From NCBI RefSeq assembly GCF_014193845.1, contig NZ_JACHZX010000001.1, positions 496,001 to 560,000 of the forward strand: a stretch of DNA of 64,000 nt. Reading direction: 5' to 3'. Of the stretch, positions 49,176 through 60,477 are shown in pieces. Position 1 is the first letter of the stretch; each line of letters starts with the position of its first letter. Under the pieces are notes generated by a model. That model was given only the letters and a program-made list of their open reading frames with translations, searched no databases and was not told where the DNA came from. The DNA is from Sphingomonas sp. BK345. GTDB lineage: Bacteria; Pseudomonadota; Alphaproteobacteria; Sphingomonadales; Sphingomonadaceae. The translations under genes were made by a program, and so were the position numbers.

Positions 49176-51680
49176 ATGACGAGAGCGCGCGGCACGGCCC
49201 TGGTGGGAATGGAGTGGATCGGCGGCACTGCGTTCGTGCTGCTGGCGAGCAGTCCCGCCGCGGCGCAGACCGCGACCTTCGCGAACATCGACGCGCCAGC
49301 GGACGTCACCGTGATCGCCGCCCGCGGTGCGCCGCGCAGCGTGGCGGAGAGTGCGGTGCCCGTGGACGTGATCGGCGGCGACACGATCCGTCAGGCGAGC
49401 CCGGCGGGGGATCTCGGACAGGCGCTCGAGCAGCTGGTGCCGAGCGTCAACTTCCCGCGCCAGTCGAATTCCGGGGTCGGCGACGCGGTACGCGCGGCGC
49501 AGCTGCGCGGCCTGTCGCCCGACCAGCTGCTCGTCCTCGTCAACGGCAAACGCTATCATACCACGTCGACGCTGGCGCTCGACTCCACGATCGGTCGCGG
49601 CACCGCCCCGGTCGATCTCGCCACGCTGCCCACCGGCGCGATCGCACGCGTCGACGTGCTGCGCGACGGGGCGGGTGCGCAATATGGCTCCGACGCGATC
49701 GCCGGCGTGATCGATCTGGGGCTCGACCGGCGGGCCAGCGGCGCGATCGCCGATCTGAGCTATGGCAGCAATCTCACCGCACCCGGCGCGATCGGCCGGC
49801 GGCTGCGTGACGGCGCGACGGTCCAGGCCGCGCTGGAACTCGGCACCGGGCTCGGCGACGGCTTCCTGACGGTGGGCGGCGACTGGTCGCACCAGCAGGG
49901 CACCGACCGCGCCGGGTACGATCGCGGCGGCTACTATCTGTCGAACGGCAGCGCGACCGATCCGCGCAACACGCGCCTGCTCGGCCGGCGGCTGTTCAAG
50001 CTGGGCGACCCCGCCGCCTCGGGCTTCCACCTGTGGTACAATGCGGAGACGTCGGTCGCGCCGGGGCTCACGCTCTACGGCTTCGGCATCGCGCAGGTGC
50101 GGCGGGCACTGGGGAGCAACTTCTTCCGCTGGCCCGTCATCGTCGACGGCGACGGCGACGATTATCTGCCGGTCGCGCAGCCGGGTGGCACCGCCGGCTT
50201 CCGCCCGGTGTCGGTGATACACGACCGGGACGGCTCGGGCACGCTCGGGCTGCGCGGCGCCGTCGGCGGGTGGCGGGTGGACGGGAGCGTCACCTATGGC
50301 GCCAACGCGATCGACGATGACCTGCGCGAGAGCGTCAATTACTCGCTCGGCGCGGCGAGCCCCACGCGCTTCCATCTCACCTCGCTGCGCTCGGACCAGC
50401 TGGTCGGCGACCTCGATCTCACCCGCGACTATGAGGTCGGGCTGGCCGTGCCGCTGACGGTCTCGGGCGGGATCGAGCTGCGGCAAGAGCGCTGGCGCGC
50501 CGGGCCGGGCGACCCTGCCTCCTATGCCGTCGGGCCGCTCGCCGATCCCGCTATGCTCGGGCTTCAGCCCGGCGCACAGGCCGGCCCCGGCCTAACGCCC
50601 GAGGACGCGCGCCGCGTCGCGCGGTCGGTGGCGGCGGGCTATGTCGAGACCAGCACCGAGCCGCTGCCGGGGATCACGGTCGACCTGGCGGCGCGCGCGG
50701 AACGGTATAGCGACGCGGGTGCCGCGCTCGCCGGCAAAGCGGCGTGGCGCGCCGCGCTGGGGCACGGGGTCGCGCTGCGCGGCTCGGTCTCGAACAGCTT
50801 CCGGGCGCCCGCGCTGGCGCAGCGCGGCCTGTCCTCCACCACGCTCGGCTTCGGCGCGGGCGGACAGCTTCGCCGCATCGCGACGCTGGCGGTGGACAGT
50901 CCGGCGGCGCGGGCGCTCGGCGCGGCGCCGCTGCGGGCGGAGCGCAGTCTCAACCTGTCCGGCGGGATCGTCGCCGCCCCTGCGGGGGGGCTGCGACTGA
51001 CGCTCGACCTCTTCCAGATCCAGGTGCGGCGCCGGCTCACCTTGTCCGAGCGGTTCGATCTCACCGCGCTGGACGAAGCCGCGCGCGCGGCGCTCGGGCT
51101 GGAGCGGTACGACGCGATCAACTTCTTCACCAATGCGGTGGATCTGCGCACCCGCGGGATCGAGGCGACGGGCGAGCAGCGGTTGGCGCTTGGCGCGGCA
51201 CGGCTCACGCTGTCTGCCGGCTACAGCTATGCCGCCAGTGCGATCCGACGCGTCGCGGCGCCGCCGCCGCAGCTCGCCGCGCACGGGATCAGCGGTGCGT
51301 TGGTCGGGCTGGAGGAGGCGAACACGCTCGACGGCGCGGCGCCGCGTGACAAGCTGATCCTCGGTGCCGAGCTGGGCCGCGAACCATGGTCGGCGATGCT
51401 CCGCGCGACGCGCTTCGGCGCGGTCACCCACCAGTTCGATTTCGGTGCGGGGGACACGCCGTCGCAGCGGTTCGCCGCGCGCTGGTCGCTCGACGCGGAA
51501 TGGTCCTTCTCGCTGTCGCCACGGCTGCGCCTCGCGGTCGGCGGGATCAATCTCGCCGACGCCTATCCGGCGCCGTCCGGCGACGCGATCAACGGTGCGG
51601 GCAATCTCGCCTACGATCCGCTCTCGCCGATCGGGGTCAACGGGCGTTATCTGTACGCGCGGGGACGAATCGCCTTCTGA
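49176..51680 (+). CDS. TonB-dependent outer-membrane receptor
   Basis: An 834-residue receptor: signal peptide (basic MTRARG, hydrophobic core, cleavage after SSPAAAQ), plug with VLVNGKRYHTTSTLALDS, ARVDVLRDGAGAQYGSDA and AGVIDLGL, and a barrel ending GRYLYARGRIAF with the C-terminal Phe. In the barrel, TonB-box-distal blocks ERYSDAGAALAGKAAWR and GSVSNSFRAPALAQRGLSS fit the iron-siderophore-like group. Its start lies 21 bases from the start of the divergent permease gene, leaving almost no room for promoters. An alternative ATG at 49209 lacks the basic n-region. Ligand unknown. Confidence 0.92.
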   Translation: MTRARGTALVGMEWIGGTAFVLLASSPAAAQTATFANIDAPADVTVIAARGAPRSVAESAVPVDVIGGDTIRQASPAGDLGQALEQLVPSVNFPRQSNSGVGDAVRAAQLRGLSPDQLLVLVNGKRYHTTSTLALDSTIGRGTAPVDLATLPTGAIARVDVLRDGAGAQYGSDAIAGVIDLGLDRRASGAIADLSYGSNLTAPGAIGRRLRDGATVQAALELGTGLGDGFLTVGGDWSHQQGTDRAGYDRGGYYLSNGSATDPRNTRLLGRRLFKLGDPAASGFHLWYNAETSVAPGLTLYGFGIAQVRRALGSNFFRWPVIVDGDGDDYLPVAQPGGTAGFRPVSVIHDRDGSGTLGLRGAVGGWRVDGSVTYGANAIDDDLRESVNYSLGAASPTRFHLTSLRSDQLVGDLDLTRDYEVGLAVPLTVSGGIELRQERWRAGPGDPASYAVGPLADPAMLGLQPGAQAGPGLTPEDARRVARSVAAGYVETSTEPLPGITVDLAARAERYSDAGAALAGKAAWRAALGHGVALRGSVSNSFRAPALAQRGLSSTTLGFGAGGQLRRIATLAVDSPAARALGAAPLRAERSLNLSGGIVAAPAGGLRLTLDLFQIQVRRRLTLSERFDLTALDEAARAALGLERYDAINFFTNAVDLRTRGIEATGEQRLALGAARLTLSAGYSYAASAIRRVAAPPPQLAAHGISGALVGLEEANTLDGAAPRDKLILGAELGREPWSAMLRATRFGAVTHQFDFGAGDTPSQRFAARWSLDAEWSFSLSPRLRLAVGGINLADAYPAPSGDAINGAGNLAYDPLSPIGVNGRYLYARGRIAF

Positions 51681-51707
51681 GCATCACGGACTCGACTCAA
51701 CCCATTA

Positions 51708-51722
51708 GAACAAAGTAAGAAC
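51708..51722. promoter_or_regulatory. LexA (SOS) operator upstream of imuA
   Basis: GAAC (51708-51711), seven bases AAAGTAA, GAAC (51719-51722): an exact match to the alphaproteobacterial LexA site, GTTC-N7-GTTC in the opposite orientation. It lies 26 bases before the imuA GTG, where bound LexA would block the promoter. The gene downstream is a classical SOS mutagenesis gene. Confidence 0.88.
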
Positions 51723-51748
51723 GACGCTCCACCAGCGAGTCGTCACCT

Positions 51749-52498
51749 GTGTCCGAGTCGAGCGTCCTCCAGTCCCTGCGCGATACGCTCAGCGCGATCG
51801 AGGGCGACGGCCATCGCCGTCGCCCGGTACTGCCGTTCGGCGTGCCCGCGGTCGACGAGCGGCTCGCCAACGGCGGGCTGCGGCTCGACGCGCTGCACGA
51901 GGTCGCCGCCGCCACCCCCGCGATGGGCGACGACGCCTCGGCCACGCTCTTCCTCGCCGGCGTCGCCGCGCGCGCCTGGGGACCGGTCCTGTGGGTGGTG
52001 CGGCGGCGCGACCTGTTCGCGCCCGGCCTCTACCAGTCGGGTCTCGCGCCCGATCGCGTGCTATACGCCGAGGCGAGCGACGACGCCGAGGTGCTCGCGC
52101 TGATGGAGGAAGGCCTGCGCCACCGCGCGCTCGGCGCGGTGATCGGCGAGACGCGCCGCGCGGCGATGGCCTCGACGCGGCGGCTCCAGCTTGCCGCCGA
52201 GGGCGGGCGCACCATCGCCCTGCTGCTCAAGCGCCACGCGCGCGAGGGCGCTGACCCGCTCGCGGTGCCGTCCGCGGCGGTGACGCGCTGGCGCGTCGGC
52301 TCCGCCCCCTCGGCGCCGCTGCCGGTGGCGGGCGTCGGGCGCGCGCGCTGGGATCTCGCGCTGGTGCGGCAACGCAACGGCGAATCTTTTCAGACAATCG
52401 TGGAGGCATGCGATGAGACGGGTCGCATCGCTCTACCTGCCCGACTGGTCGATCGACCGGCTGCGGCGGGCAGAGCCGGCGCTCGCGCCGCCGCCTGA
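51749..52498 (+). CDS. imuA: ImuA, SOS mutasome accessory protein
   Basis: A 249-residue RecA-fold-like protein of the ImuA family, which works with ImuB and DnaE2 in error-prone repair. Typical blocks: VLPFGVPAVDERLANGGL near residues 27-44, LDALHEVAAATPAMGDDASA, VLWVVRRRDLFAPGLYQSGL, and RHRALGAVIGETRRAAMAST, then RRLQLAAEGGRTIALLLKR. Starts with GTG (VSESSVL) behind the LexA box. The last 86 bases overlap the start of imuB in a different frame, which couples their translation. C-terminal 20 residues are Ala-rich and probably unstructured. Confidence 0.93.
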   Translation: MSESSVLQSLRDTLSAIEGDGHRRRPVLPFGVPAVDERLANGGLRLDALHEVAAATPAMGDDASATLFLAGVAARAWGPVLWVVRRRDLFAPGLYQSGLAPDRVLYAEASDDAEVLALMEEGLRHRALGAVIGETRRAAMASTRRLQLAAEGGRTIALLLKRHAREGADPLAVPSAAVTRWRVGSAPSAPLPVAGVGRARWDLALVRQRNGESFQTIVEACDETGRIALPARLVDRPAAAGRAGARAAA

Positions 52499-55163
52499 GC
52501 GCGTGGCGCTCGACCTCGCCGCGCTGAAGGCGGCGGGTGACGCCGAGCAGGGCGGCAAACAGTGCGACGCGCCGCGCAACACCGGCTGGCGCCCGGGCGC
52601 GCGCTGGGCGCGCGACGACGGCGGCTATCTGCCCGGCCCGCTGCGCGGCGTCGACGAGGCGACCGGCGGCGCGGGGGCGTGCTGGGCGGGCGAGACGCGT
52701 GCCGACGTCGCGCGCCGCGTCGCCGCGATCGCGCCGCACCAGCGCCCGCCGATGCGCGAGATGGGCCGCCGCAGCGAGGCGGCGGAGCATCCGTTCAAGC
52801 GGCTGCCCGGCGACGATGGGGGCAAGTCGAGCGGCTGGCCCGAGCCGGTGATGGCGCCGGTGCGCACCTGCGGCGAGGGCGTGCGGCCGACCTCACGCCA
52901 GCGCGAGCGCGGCAGCAGTGCGGCCGGGGCGCGACCGTCACCCCCCTTGTCGCCGTCAGACAGAGCCCAGGGTACCGCGAGCCAACCCACCCCGGTGCCC
53001 GCGGCACGATGGACCGCGGCGCAAGGTCGGGGTGACGACGCGCGCCCCTTACCCTCTTTCGCCTCGTCGTCCCGGACGTGTTCCGGGATCCAGGGTGCCG
53101 CGAGCGAACCGGCGGCGACTCGCGCGGGACGACGGCTCTCCGCGCAGGGCCGCGGTGACGAGGCGCGCCCCTCGCCCTCCTTCGCTCCGTCATCCCGGAC
53201 GTTTCCCAGTATCCACGGTCCCGCGCCTTCAGCGGCCGAGGCGGGCGCGGAAAACTGGATCCCGGAACAGGTCCGGGATGACGGCAAAGCGCGAGAGGGT
53301 GCGAACCCCACCGTCCGCCTCGTGGCGCACGTCTCCACCGCAATTGACGGTCCTGCGGCTTCCATCTCAGACACCCCCGCCGTACCCGCGCCCCACCCCG
53401 CCTCGCGCGTCTCCCACGTCTCCCCCGCGCTGAGCGGCGCGTGGAACGCGATGCCCGCGATCCGCTATCCCGGCGACGGGCCGCACCCGGACAAGACCGC
53501 CGCCAAGGAGCGCCGACCCGGCTCGAACGACCCCGGCGCCGCGGTGAAGGAGGTCGCCGCCTTCTTCGACACCGGCCGCACCACCGCGGGCACGGTCGCG
53601 CGCGTCTGCCGCGACCCCGCCGCGGCCGCCCCTCCCGGCCCCGCATACGACATCGCGCCGCCGCTCGTCACCGTCCAGAAGGTGGGCAGCCGGGTCGAGA
53701 TCGCCGCCGCCTCCGCCGCGGCGCGCGCGATCGGGGTCGAGCCCGGCATGGCGCTGACGCAGGTGCGCGCCGCTACCCCCGAGATCGTCGTGCGCGACGC
53801 CGACCCGGAGGGCGACCAGCGCGCGCTGCATCGGCTCGCGGTCGCGCTGGCGCGGCGCTGGACGCCGGTGGTGGCGATCGAGGACTCGCAGTCGCTGCTG
53901 CTCGACCTCACCGGCGTGGCGCATCTCCACGGCGGCGAGTCACGGCTGGCGCGGCGGCTGGTGCGGCTACTCGCGCGGCTCGGAATCACCGCGCGCGTCG
54001 CGATCGCCGATACCGCGGGCGCCGCCTGGGCCTGCGCGCACCATGCCGAGCCCGAGCAGGGCGGCGTGACGATCCTGCCGCCGGGCGCGACGCTCGACGC
54101 GCTCGCGCCGCTGCCGGTGGCGTCGCTCCGCGTCGACGAGCGCGCGCTCGAGCTGCTGCGCCGGCTCGGCGTCGACACCGTCGGCCAGCTCGCCGCGCTG
54201 CCGCGCGCGCCGCTGGCGCGCCGCTTCGGCACCGCGCTGGCACAGCGGCTCGACCAGGCGAGCGGGCGCGCGCCCGAGCCGCTCGCCCCGGTGGTGCCGC
54301 CGGTGGCGATCACGGTGGAGCAGCGCTTCGCCGAGCCGCTGCTCACCGCCGAGCCGATCGCGCACTGGATCGGGCAATTGGTCGACCGGCTCGCCGCCGA
54401 GCTGGCGCGCGCGGGGCGCGGCGCGCGCCAGCTGCTGCTCGCCGCCACGCGGGTCGACGCCGCGGTGCAGACGCTGCGGGTCGGCTTCGCGCGGCCGACG
54501 CGCGCGCGCGATCACCTGCGCCGGCTGCTGCTGCGCCGCGTCGAGCGGATCGACCCCGGCTTCGGGATCGAGGCGCTGACGCTCCACGTCCAGCGCGCCG
54601 ACCCGCTCGCGCCCGAGTATCTCGACGGCGACCTTGCCGAGGGCGAGCGCCCCGACCTGGCGCCCCTGGTGGACGCGATCGTCAACCGCATCGGCGCGGC
54701 GCGGCTGTGGCGCGCGCGCGCGGTGGAGAGCGACGTGCCCGAGCGCTCGGTGGCGGGTGCCGCGCCGCTCGACCCGCCCGAGCGCGCCGCGCCGACGCTG
54801 CGCCGCGACGACGTGCGCCGGCTCGACACGCGCGACGCGGACCATCCGTGGCACCCGCGCTGGCCGCGCCCGACGCGGCTGCTGCGCCGCCCCGAGCCGC
54901 TCGACCATGTCCTGGCCGAGCTACCCGACCAGCCACCCAAGCGCTTCACCTGGCGCGGCGAGTCGCATGTCGTGGTGTGCGGCGACGGGCCCGAGCGGAT
55001 CGCGGGCGAGTGGTGGCGCCGCCGCGGCGAGCGCGACGCGGTGCGCGACTATTACCAGGTCGAGGACGAGGCGGGCCGGCGCTACTGGTTGTTCCGCCGC
55101 GGCGACGGCGAGCGCGGCGCGACCGGCGACCTGACCTGGTACATGCACGGGACGTTCGGGTGA
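52413..55163 (+). CDS. imuB: ImuB, Y-family polymerase-like mutasome protein with a very long repeat-derived insertion
   Basis: A 916-residue ImuB; homologs have about 500-550. The protein starts normally (RRVASLYLPDWSIDRLRR), carries a sphingomonad segment NTGWRPGARWARDDGGYLPG, then about 250 residues of low-complexity sequence before the conserved core resumes at residue 417 (PLVTVQKVGSRVEIAAASAA). The core continues through ARRWTPVVAIEDSQSLLLDL, the HhH region LRRLGVDTVGQLAALPRAPL and the C-terminal EWWRRRGERDAVRDYYQVE. Like all ImuB it lacks catalytic acidic residues and acts as a scaffold to the beta clamp and DnaE2. Overlaps imuA; the extra segment contains palindromic repeats. Confidence 0.9.
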   Translation: MRRVASLYLPDWSIDRLRRAEPALAPPPERVALDLAALKAAGDAEQGGKQCDAPRNTGWRPGARWARDDGGYLPGPLRGVDEATGGAGACWAGETRADVARRVAAIAPHQRPPMREMGRRSEAAEHPFKRLPGDDGGKSSGWPEPVMAPVRTCGEGVRPTSRQRERGSSAAGARPSPPLSPSDRAQGTASQPTPVPAARWTAAQGRGDDARPLPSFASSSRTCSGIQGAASEPAATRAGRRLSAQGRGDEARPSPSFAPSSRTFPSIHGPAPSAAEAGAENWIPEQVRDDGKAREGANPTVRLVAHVSTAIDGPAASISDTPAVPAPHPASRVSHVSPALSGAWNAMPAIRYPGDGPHPDKTAAKERRPGSNDPGAAVKEVAAFFDTGRTTAGTVARVCRDPAAAAPPGPAYDIAPPLVTVQKVGSRVEIAAASAAARAIGVEPGMALTQVRAATPEIVVRDADPEGDQRALHRLAVALARRWTPVVAIEDSQSLLLDLTGVAHLHGGESRLARRLVRLLARLGITARVAIADTAGAAWACAHHAEPEQGGVTILPPGATLDALAPLPVASLRVDERALELLRRLGVDTVGQLAALPRAPLARRFGTALAQRLDQASGRAPEPLAPVVPPVAITVEQRFAEPLLTAEPIAHWIGQLVDRLAAELARAGRGARQLLLAATRVDAAVQTLRVGFARPTRARDHLRRLLLRRVERIDPGFGIEALTLHVQRADPLAPEYLDGDLAEGERPDLAPLVDAIVNRIGAARLWRARAVESDVPERSVAGAAPLDPPERAAPTLRRDDVRRLDTRDADHPWHPRWPRPTRLLRRPEPLDHVLAELPDQPPKRFTWRGESHVVVCGDGPERIAGEWWRRRGERDAVRDYYQVEDEAGRRYWLFRRGDGERGATGDLTWYMHGTFG
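52959..53283. repeat. Palindromic and tandem repeats inside imuB
   Basis: Three copies of a 28-29 bp palindrome core lie in frame: 53066-53093 and 53188-53216 (type GTCNTCCCGGACG...ATCCA) and the reverse copy 53255-53283 (CTGGATCCCGGAACAG...GATGACG). Around them is a 120-odd bp tandem unit: the stretch 52959-53065 and the stretch 53066-53187 give similar peptides, AQGRGDDARPLPSFA and AQGRGDEARPSPSFA, each followed by the palindrome peptide SSSRTCSGIQG or PSSRTFPSIHG. The reverse copy encodes NWIPEQVRDDG. The frame stays open through all of them. Confidence 0.87.
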
Positions 55164-55696
55164 GCGGGCGTTGCCTCCCGCCGGTGCGGGGTAGGCCGTG
55201 GTGCGACGGCGTCGGCGGCCGACTCTTCGCCGCGGTGCTCCCGCGCACGCAGGAGCCTAGGGTATCGAGCGCCGACGACTGTGCCCGCAGTTGGTGGACG
55301 GCGTGCCGCTTGGCCCTGGGTTCCCGCGTACGCGGGAACACGGCGGAAGGTACCGTCGGGTGGGCTCGCATGCGGCGGACGATGCGCCGCGCGGGTCTGT
55401 GTTCCTGCCGACACAGGAGCATGATGGTGGGAGACGATCCCCTCCCTCCTCCACTCGATTACACCGGCGACCTACGCGCCGCCGCCCTCCTCTCGCGTCG
55501 CCCCGGCGGAGGCCGGGGAGCAGTTGGGAAGGCTTTCGTGAGACTCACCGGCGTCCTCCACCTGGGCCCCGGCTTCCGCCGGGGCGACGGTAGCGGGTGT
55601 GGTCGCCGTATCGCTTCCATCACTGCTGTACCGGGCGGCAACGCCTGGCACTGCTACGACTCTCAGCGACTCCCCCCGAACGTCACCTCTACCCCC
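55164..55696. other. 533-base repeat-rich spacer between imuB and the toxin gene
   Basis: No gene is visible on either strand. The space is built of degenerate palindromes: GTGCTCC...CAGGAGCC near 55237-55260, a perfect TTCCCGCGTACGCGGGAA at 55320-55337, GTTCCTG...CAGGAGC near 55400-55421, and the larger inverted repeat at 55496-55589. Such clusters are typical for decayed or stacked intergenic repeats. It separates imuB from dnaE2, which in many relatives follow each other directly. Confidence 0.75.
55496..55589. repeat. 94-bp inverted repeat with 23-bp arms
   Basis: The arms are 55496-55518 and 55567-55589, each 23 bases (CGTCGCCCCGGCGG.GGCCGGGG type), differing at one position; each arm itself is a small palindrome (CCCCGGC...GCCGGGG). 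The 48-base centre is unrelated. This is a well-formed member of the palindromic repeat cluster downstream of imuB and may act as its transcription terminator. Confidence 0.8.
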
Positions 55697-56101
55697 TCAC
55701 CCCCGCGCGTCGATCGCACGGACATGCCCCGCCGCGGCATAGCGCAGGATATGCTCGTCCGCCGTGATCAGCGCGGCGTCGAGCGCGCGCGCGGTCGCCA
55801 CCATCAGCCGGTCGCATGGGTCGCCGTGGAGGCCGTTGCCGAGCCGCCCCGCCTCCAGCGCGATCGCGCGCGACACGGGCACGTCACGCGCCGCGAGGCT
55901 CGCGAGGCTGCGCTCGACCCATGTGTCGAGCGGCAGGGCGAGCACCAGCCGGCCGCGATCGACGAGCATCGCGATCTCCCACGCCACCATCGCCGAGACG
56001 CGACGGTCGTCATCCCCCGCGATCGACGCGCGGGCGCGCGCGCCCAGCCGCGGCGAGTCGTCGACCGCCCAGATCACGACATGCGTGTCGAGCAGGATCA
56101 C
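55697..56101 (-). CDS. vapC: PIN-domain ribonuclease toxin, VapC type
   Basis: A 134-residue PIN-domain protein. The acidic residues of the active site are in ILLDTHVVIWAVDD (residues 2-15), SAMVAWEIAML, and the C-terminal GDPCDRLMVATA followed by LITADEHIL. VapC toxins cut RNA, often initiator tRNA, when freed from their antitoxin. The GTG start overlaps the antitoxin stop (GTGA), the typical order antitoxin-toxin. It lies on the strand opposite to imuB and dnaE2. Confidence 0.92.
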   Translation of the reverse strand: MILLDTHVVIWAVDDSPRLGARARASIAGDDDRRVSAMVAWEIAMLVDRGRLVLALPLDTWVERSLASLAARDVPVSRAIALEAGRLGNGLHGDPCDRLMVATARALDAALITADEHILRYAAAGHVRAIDARG

Positions 56102-56385
56102 CGCGGCGGCGTGTCGGCGCGCGCCGCGAAGCCGAGCGAGTCCCACGCCGCGTCACGCGCGCCGTCGTCCGGCTCGAGCGGCGCGACGATGTCGCCGTGA
56201 ACCGCCACCGTGCCCCGCATCGCGCCGAACGGCCCGGCATCGTCGGCGCGCAGCTCGCGCGCGGTGAGCGTCAGCGCGGGGCGACCGCGCCGCGTGATCG
56301 TCAGCGGCTCGCCGCTGCGCTCCATCTCGCCCAGCAGCGCGAGGCAGCGCGCCTTGAACTCGGTGATGCCGACGACCTTGCCCAT
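56098..56385 (-). CDS. vapB: Phd/YefM-type antitoxin partner of VapC
   Basis: A 95-residue antitoxin. The N-terminal half is the Phd/YefM DNA-binding fold: VVGITEFKARCLALLGEME, then GEPLTITRRGRPALTLTARE. The C-terminal half, APLEPDDGARDAAWDSLGF, would wrap the toxin. GGAGG lies 5 bases before the ATG at 56385. The pair should repress its own promoter, located in the 41 bases before dnaE2; both promoters therefore share this space. Confidence 0.88.
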   Translation of the reverse strand: MGKVVGITEFKARCLALLGEMERSGEPLTITRRGRPALTLTARELRADDAGPFGAMRGTVAVHGDIVAPLEPDDGARDAAWDSLGFAARADTPPR

Positions 56386-56426
56386 CCGCGCCTCCAACTG
56401 ACCATCTCATCTAGTCGGTTCGACCC

Positions 56427-59762
<3,336 letters not shown>

Positions 59763-59850
59763 CCGCAACTATCTACAATCTTCGACAAGCATTTAGCGTC
59801 ATCGTGCCGATGGCCGACGCGCGCCGCCCACTCTCTCGGACGACCCGCTT

Positions 59851-60294
59851 ATGGCCGCTGCCCTGCACCAGATCGTCTATATCATCCGCGCCACTGCGCC
59901 GCTCTCCGACGACGCGGCGGCGGCGCTGTGCCGTGCCGCGGCCGAGCGCAACCGCGGCGCCGGCATCACCGGCCTGCTGCTCCACGACGGGACGCGCTTC
60001 ATCCAGGCGATCGAGGGCGAAGGGGCCGCGTTGCGCGCGCTGATGGTACGCATCGCGCGCGACCCGCGCCACCACGCGATCGGCTATGTCAGCGATGGTC
60101 CCGTCGCCGCGCGGCAGTTTGGCGAGTGGGCGATGGACTATCGCCGCGTCGACGACATCCCCGCCGCGGCCGACTTTCTCACGACGGTCAAGCGCGCGCT
60201 CGCGGGGGTCGAGGACCCCGGCCTGCTCGCCGCCTTCATCGGCTTCGCGGTGATCGGGCGCGGAGAGCGCCGCCGCGGCTTTGTCCCGCGCTGA
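59851..60294 (+). CDS. BLUF-domain blue-light photoreceptor
   Basis: A 147-residue short BLUF protein. The flavin-contacting residues expected for BLUF are visible: Tyr in HQIVYIIRAT (residue 10), Asn in ERNRGAGITGLLL, Gln in FIQAIEGEG, and Trp/Met in GEWAMDYR. Blue light changes the flavin hydrogen bonds and the C-terminal helices (here DFLTTVKRALAGV and on) pass the signal to an unknown partner. No output domain is attached. It lies 88 bases after dnaE2 on the same strand and might be co-transcribed, giving a possible link between light and repair, which is inference only. Confidence 0.9.
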   Translation: MAAALHQIVYIIRATAPLSDDAAAALCRAAAERNRGAGITGLLLHDGTRFIQAIEGEGAALRALMVRIARDPRHHAIGYVSDGPVAARQFGEWAMDYRRVDDIPAAADFLTTVKRALAGVEDPGLLAAFIGFAVIGRGERRRGFVPR

Positions 60295-60477
60295 GACGGC
60301 GGATCGTGCCGCTTCGCGGCGACCGTCCCAACCCACAGCAATTTAGCTTGAACTTTCCGTTGCTTTACAACATCGCCCGGCGGCGCGATCCCGGCCCCTG
60401 GCCGCTGCGGACGCGATCGCAGCCGGGACGCAGGACAACAGAACGGATGAGCACGGGCTCCGATCGTCGAGGCACGC

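Noticed and set aside
52560..53660. An intein or transposon as explanation of the ImuB insertion
   Set aside because: No intein splice-site residues, no homing endonuclease motifs and no transposase. The content is short palindromes and a tandem unit.
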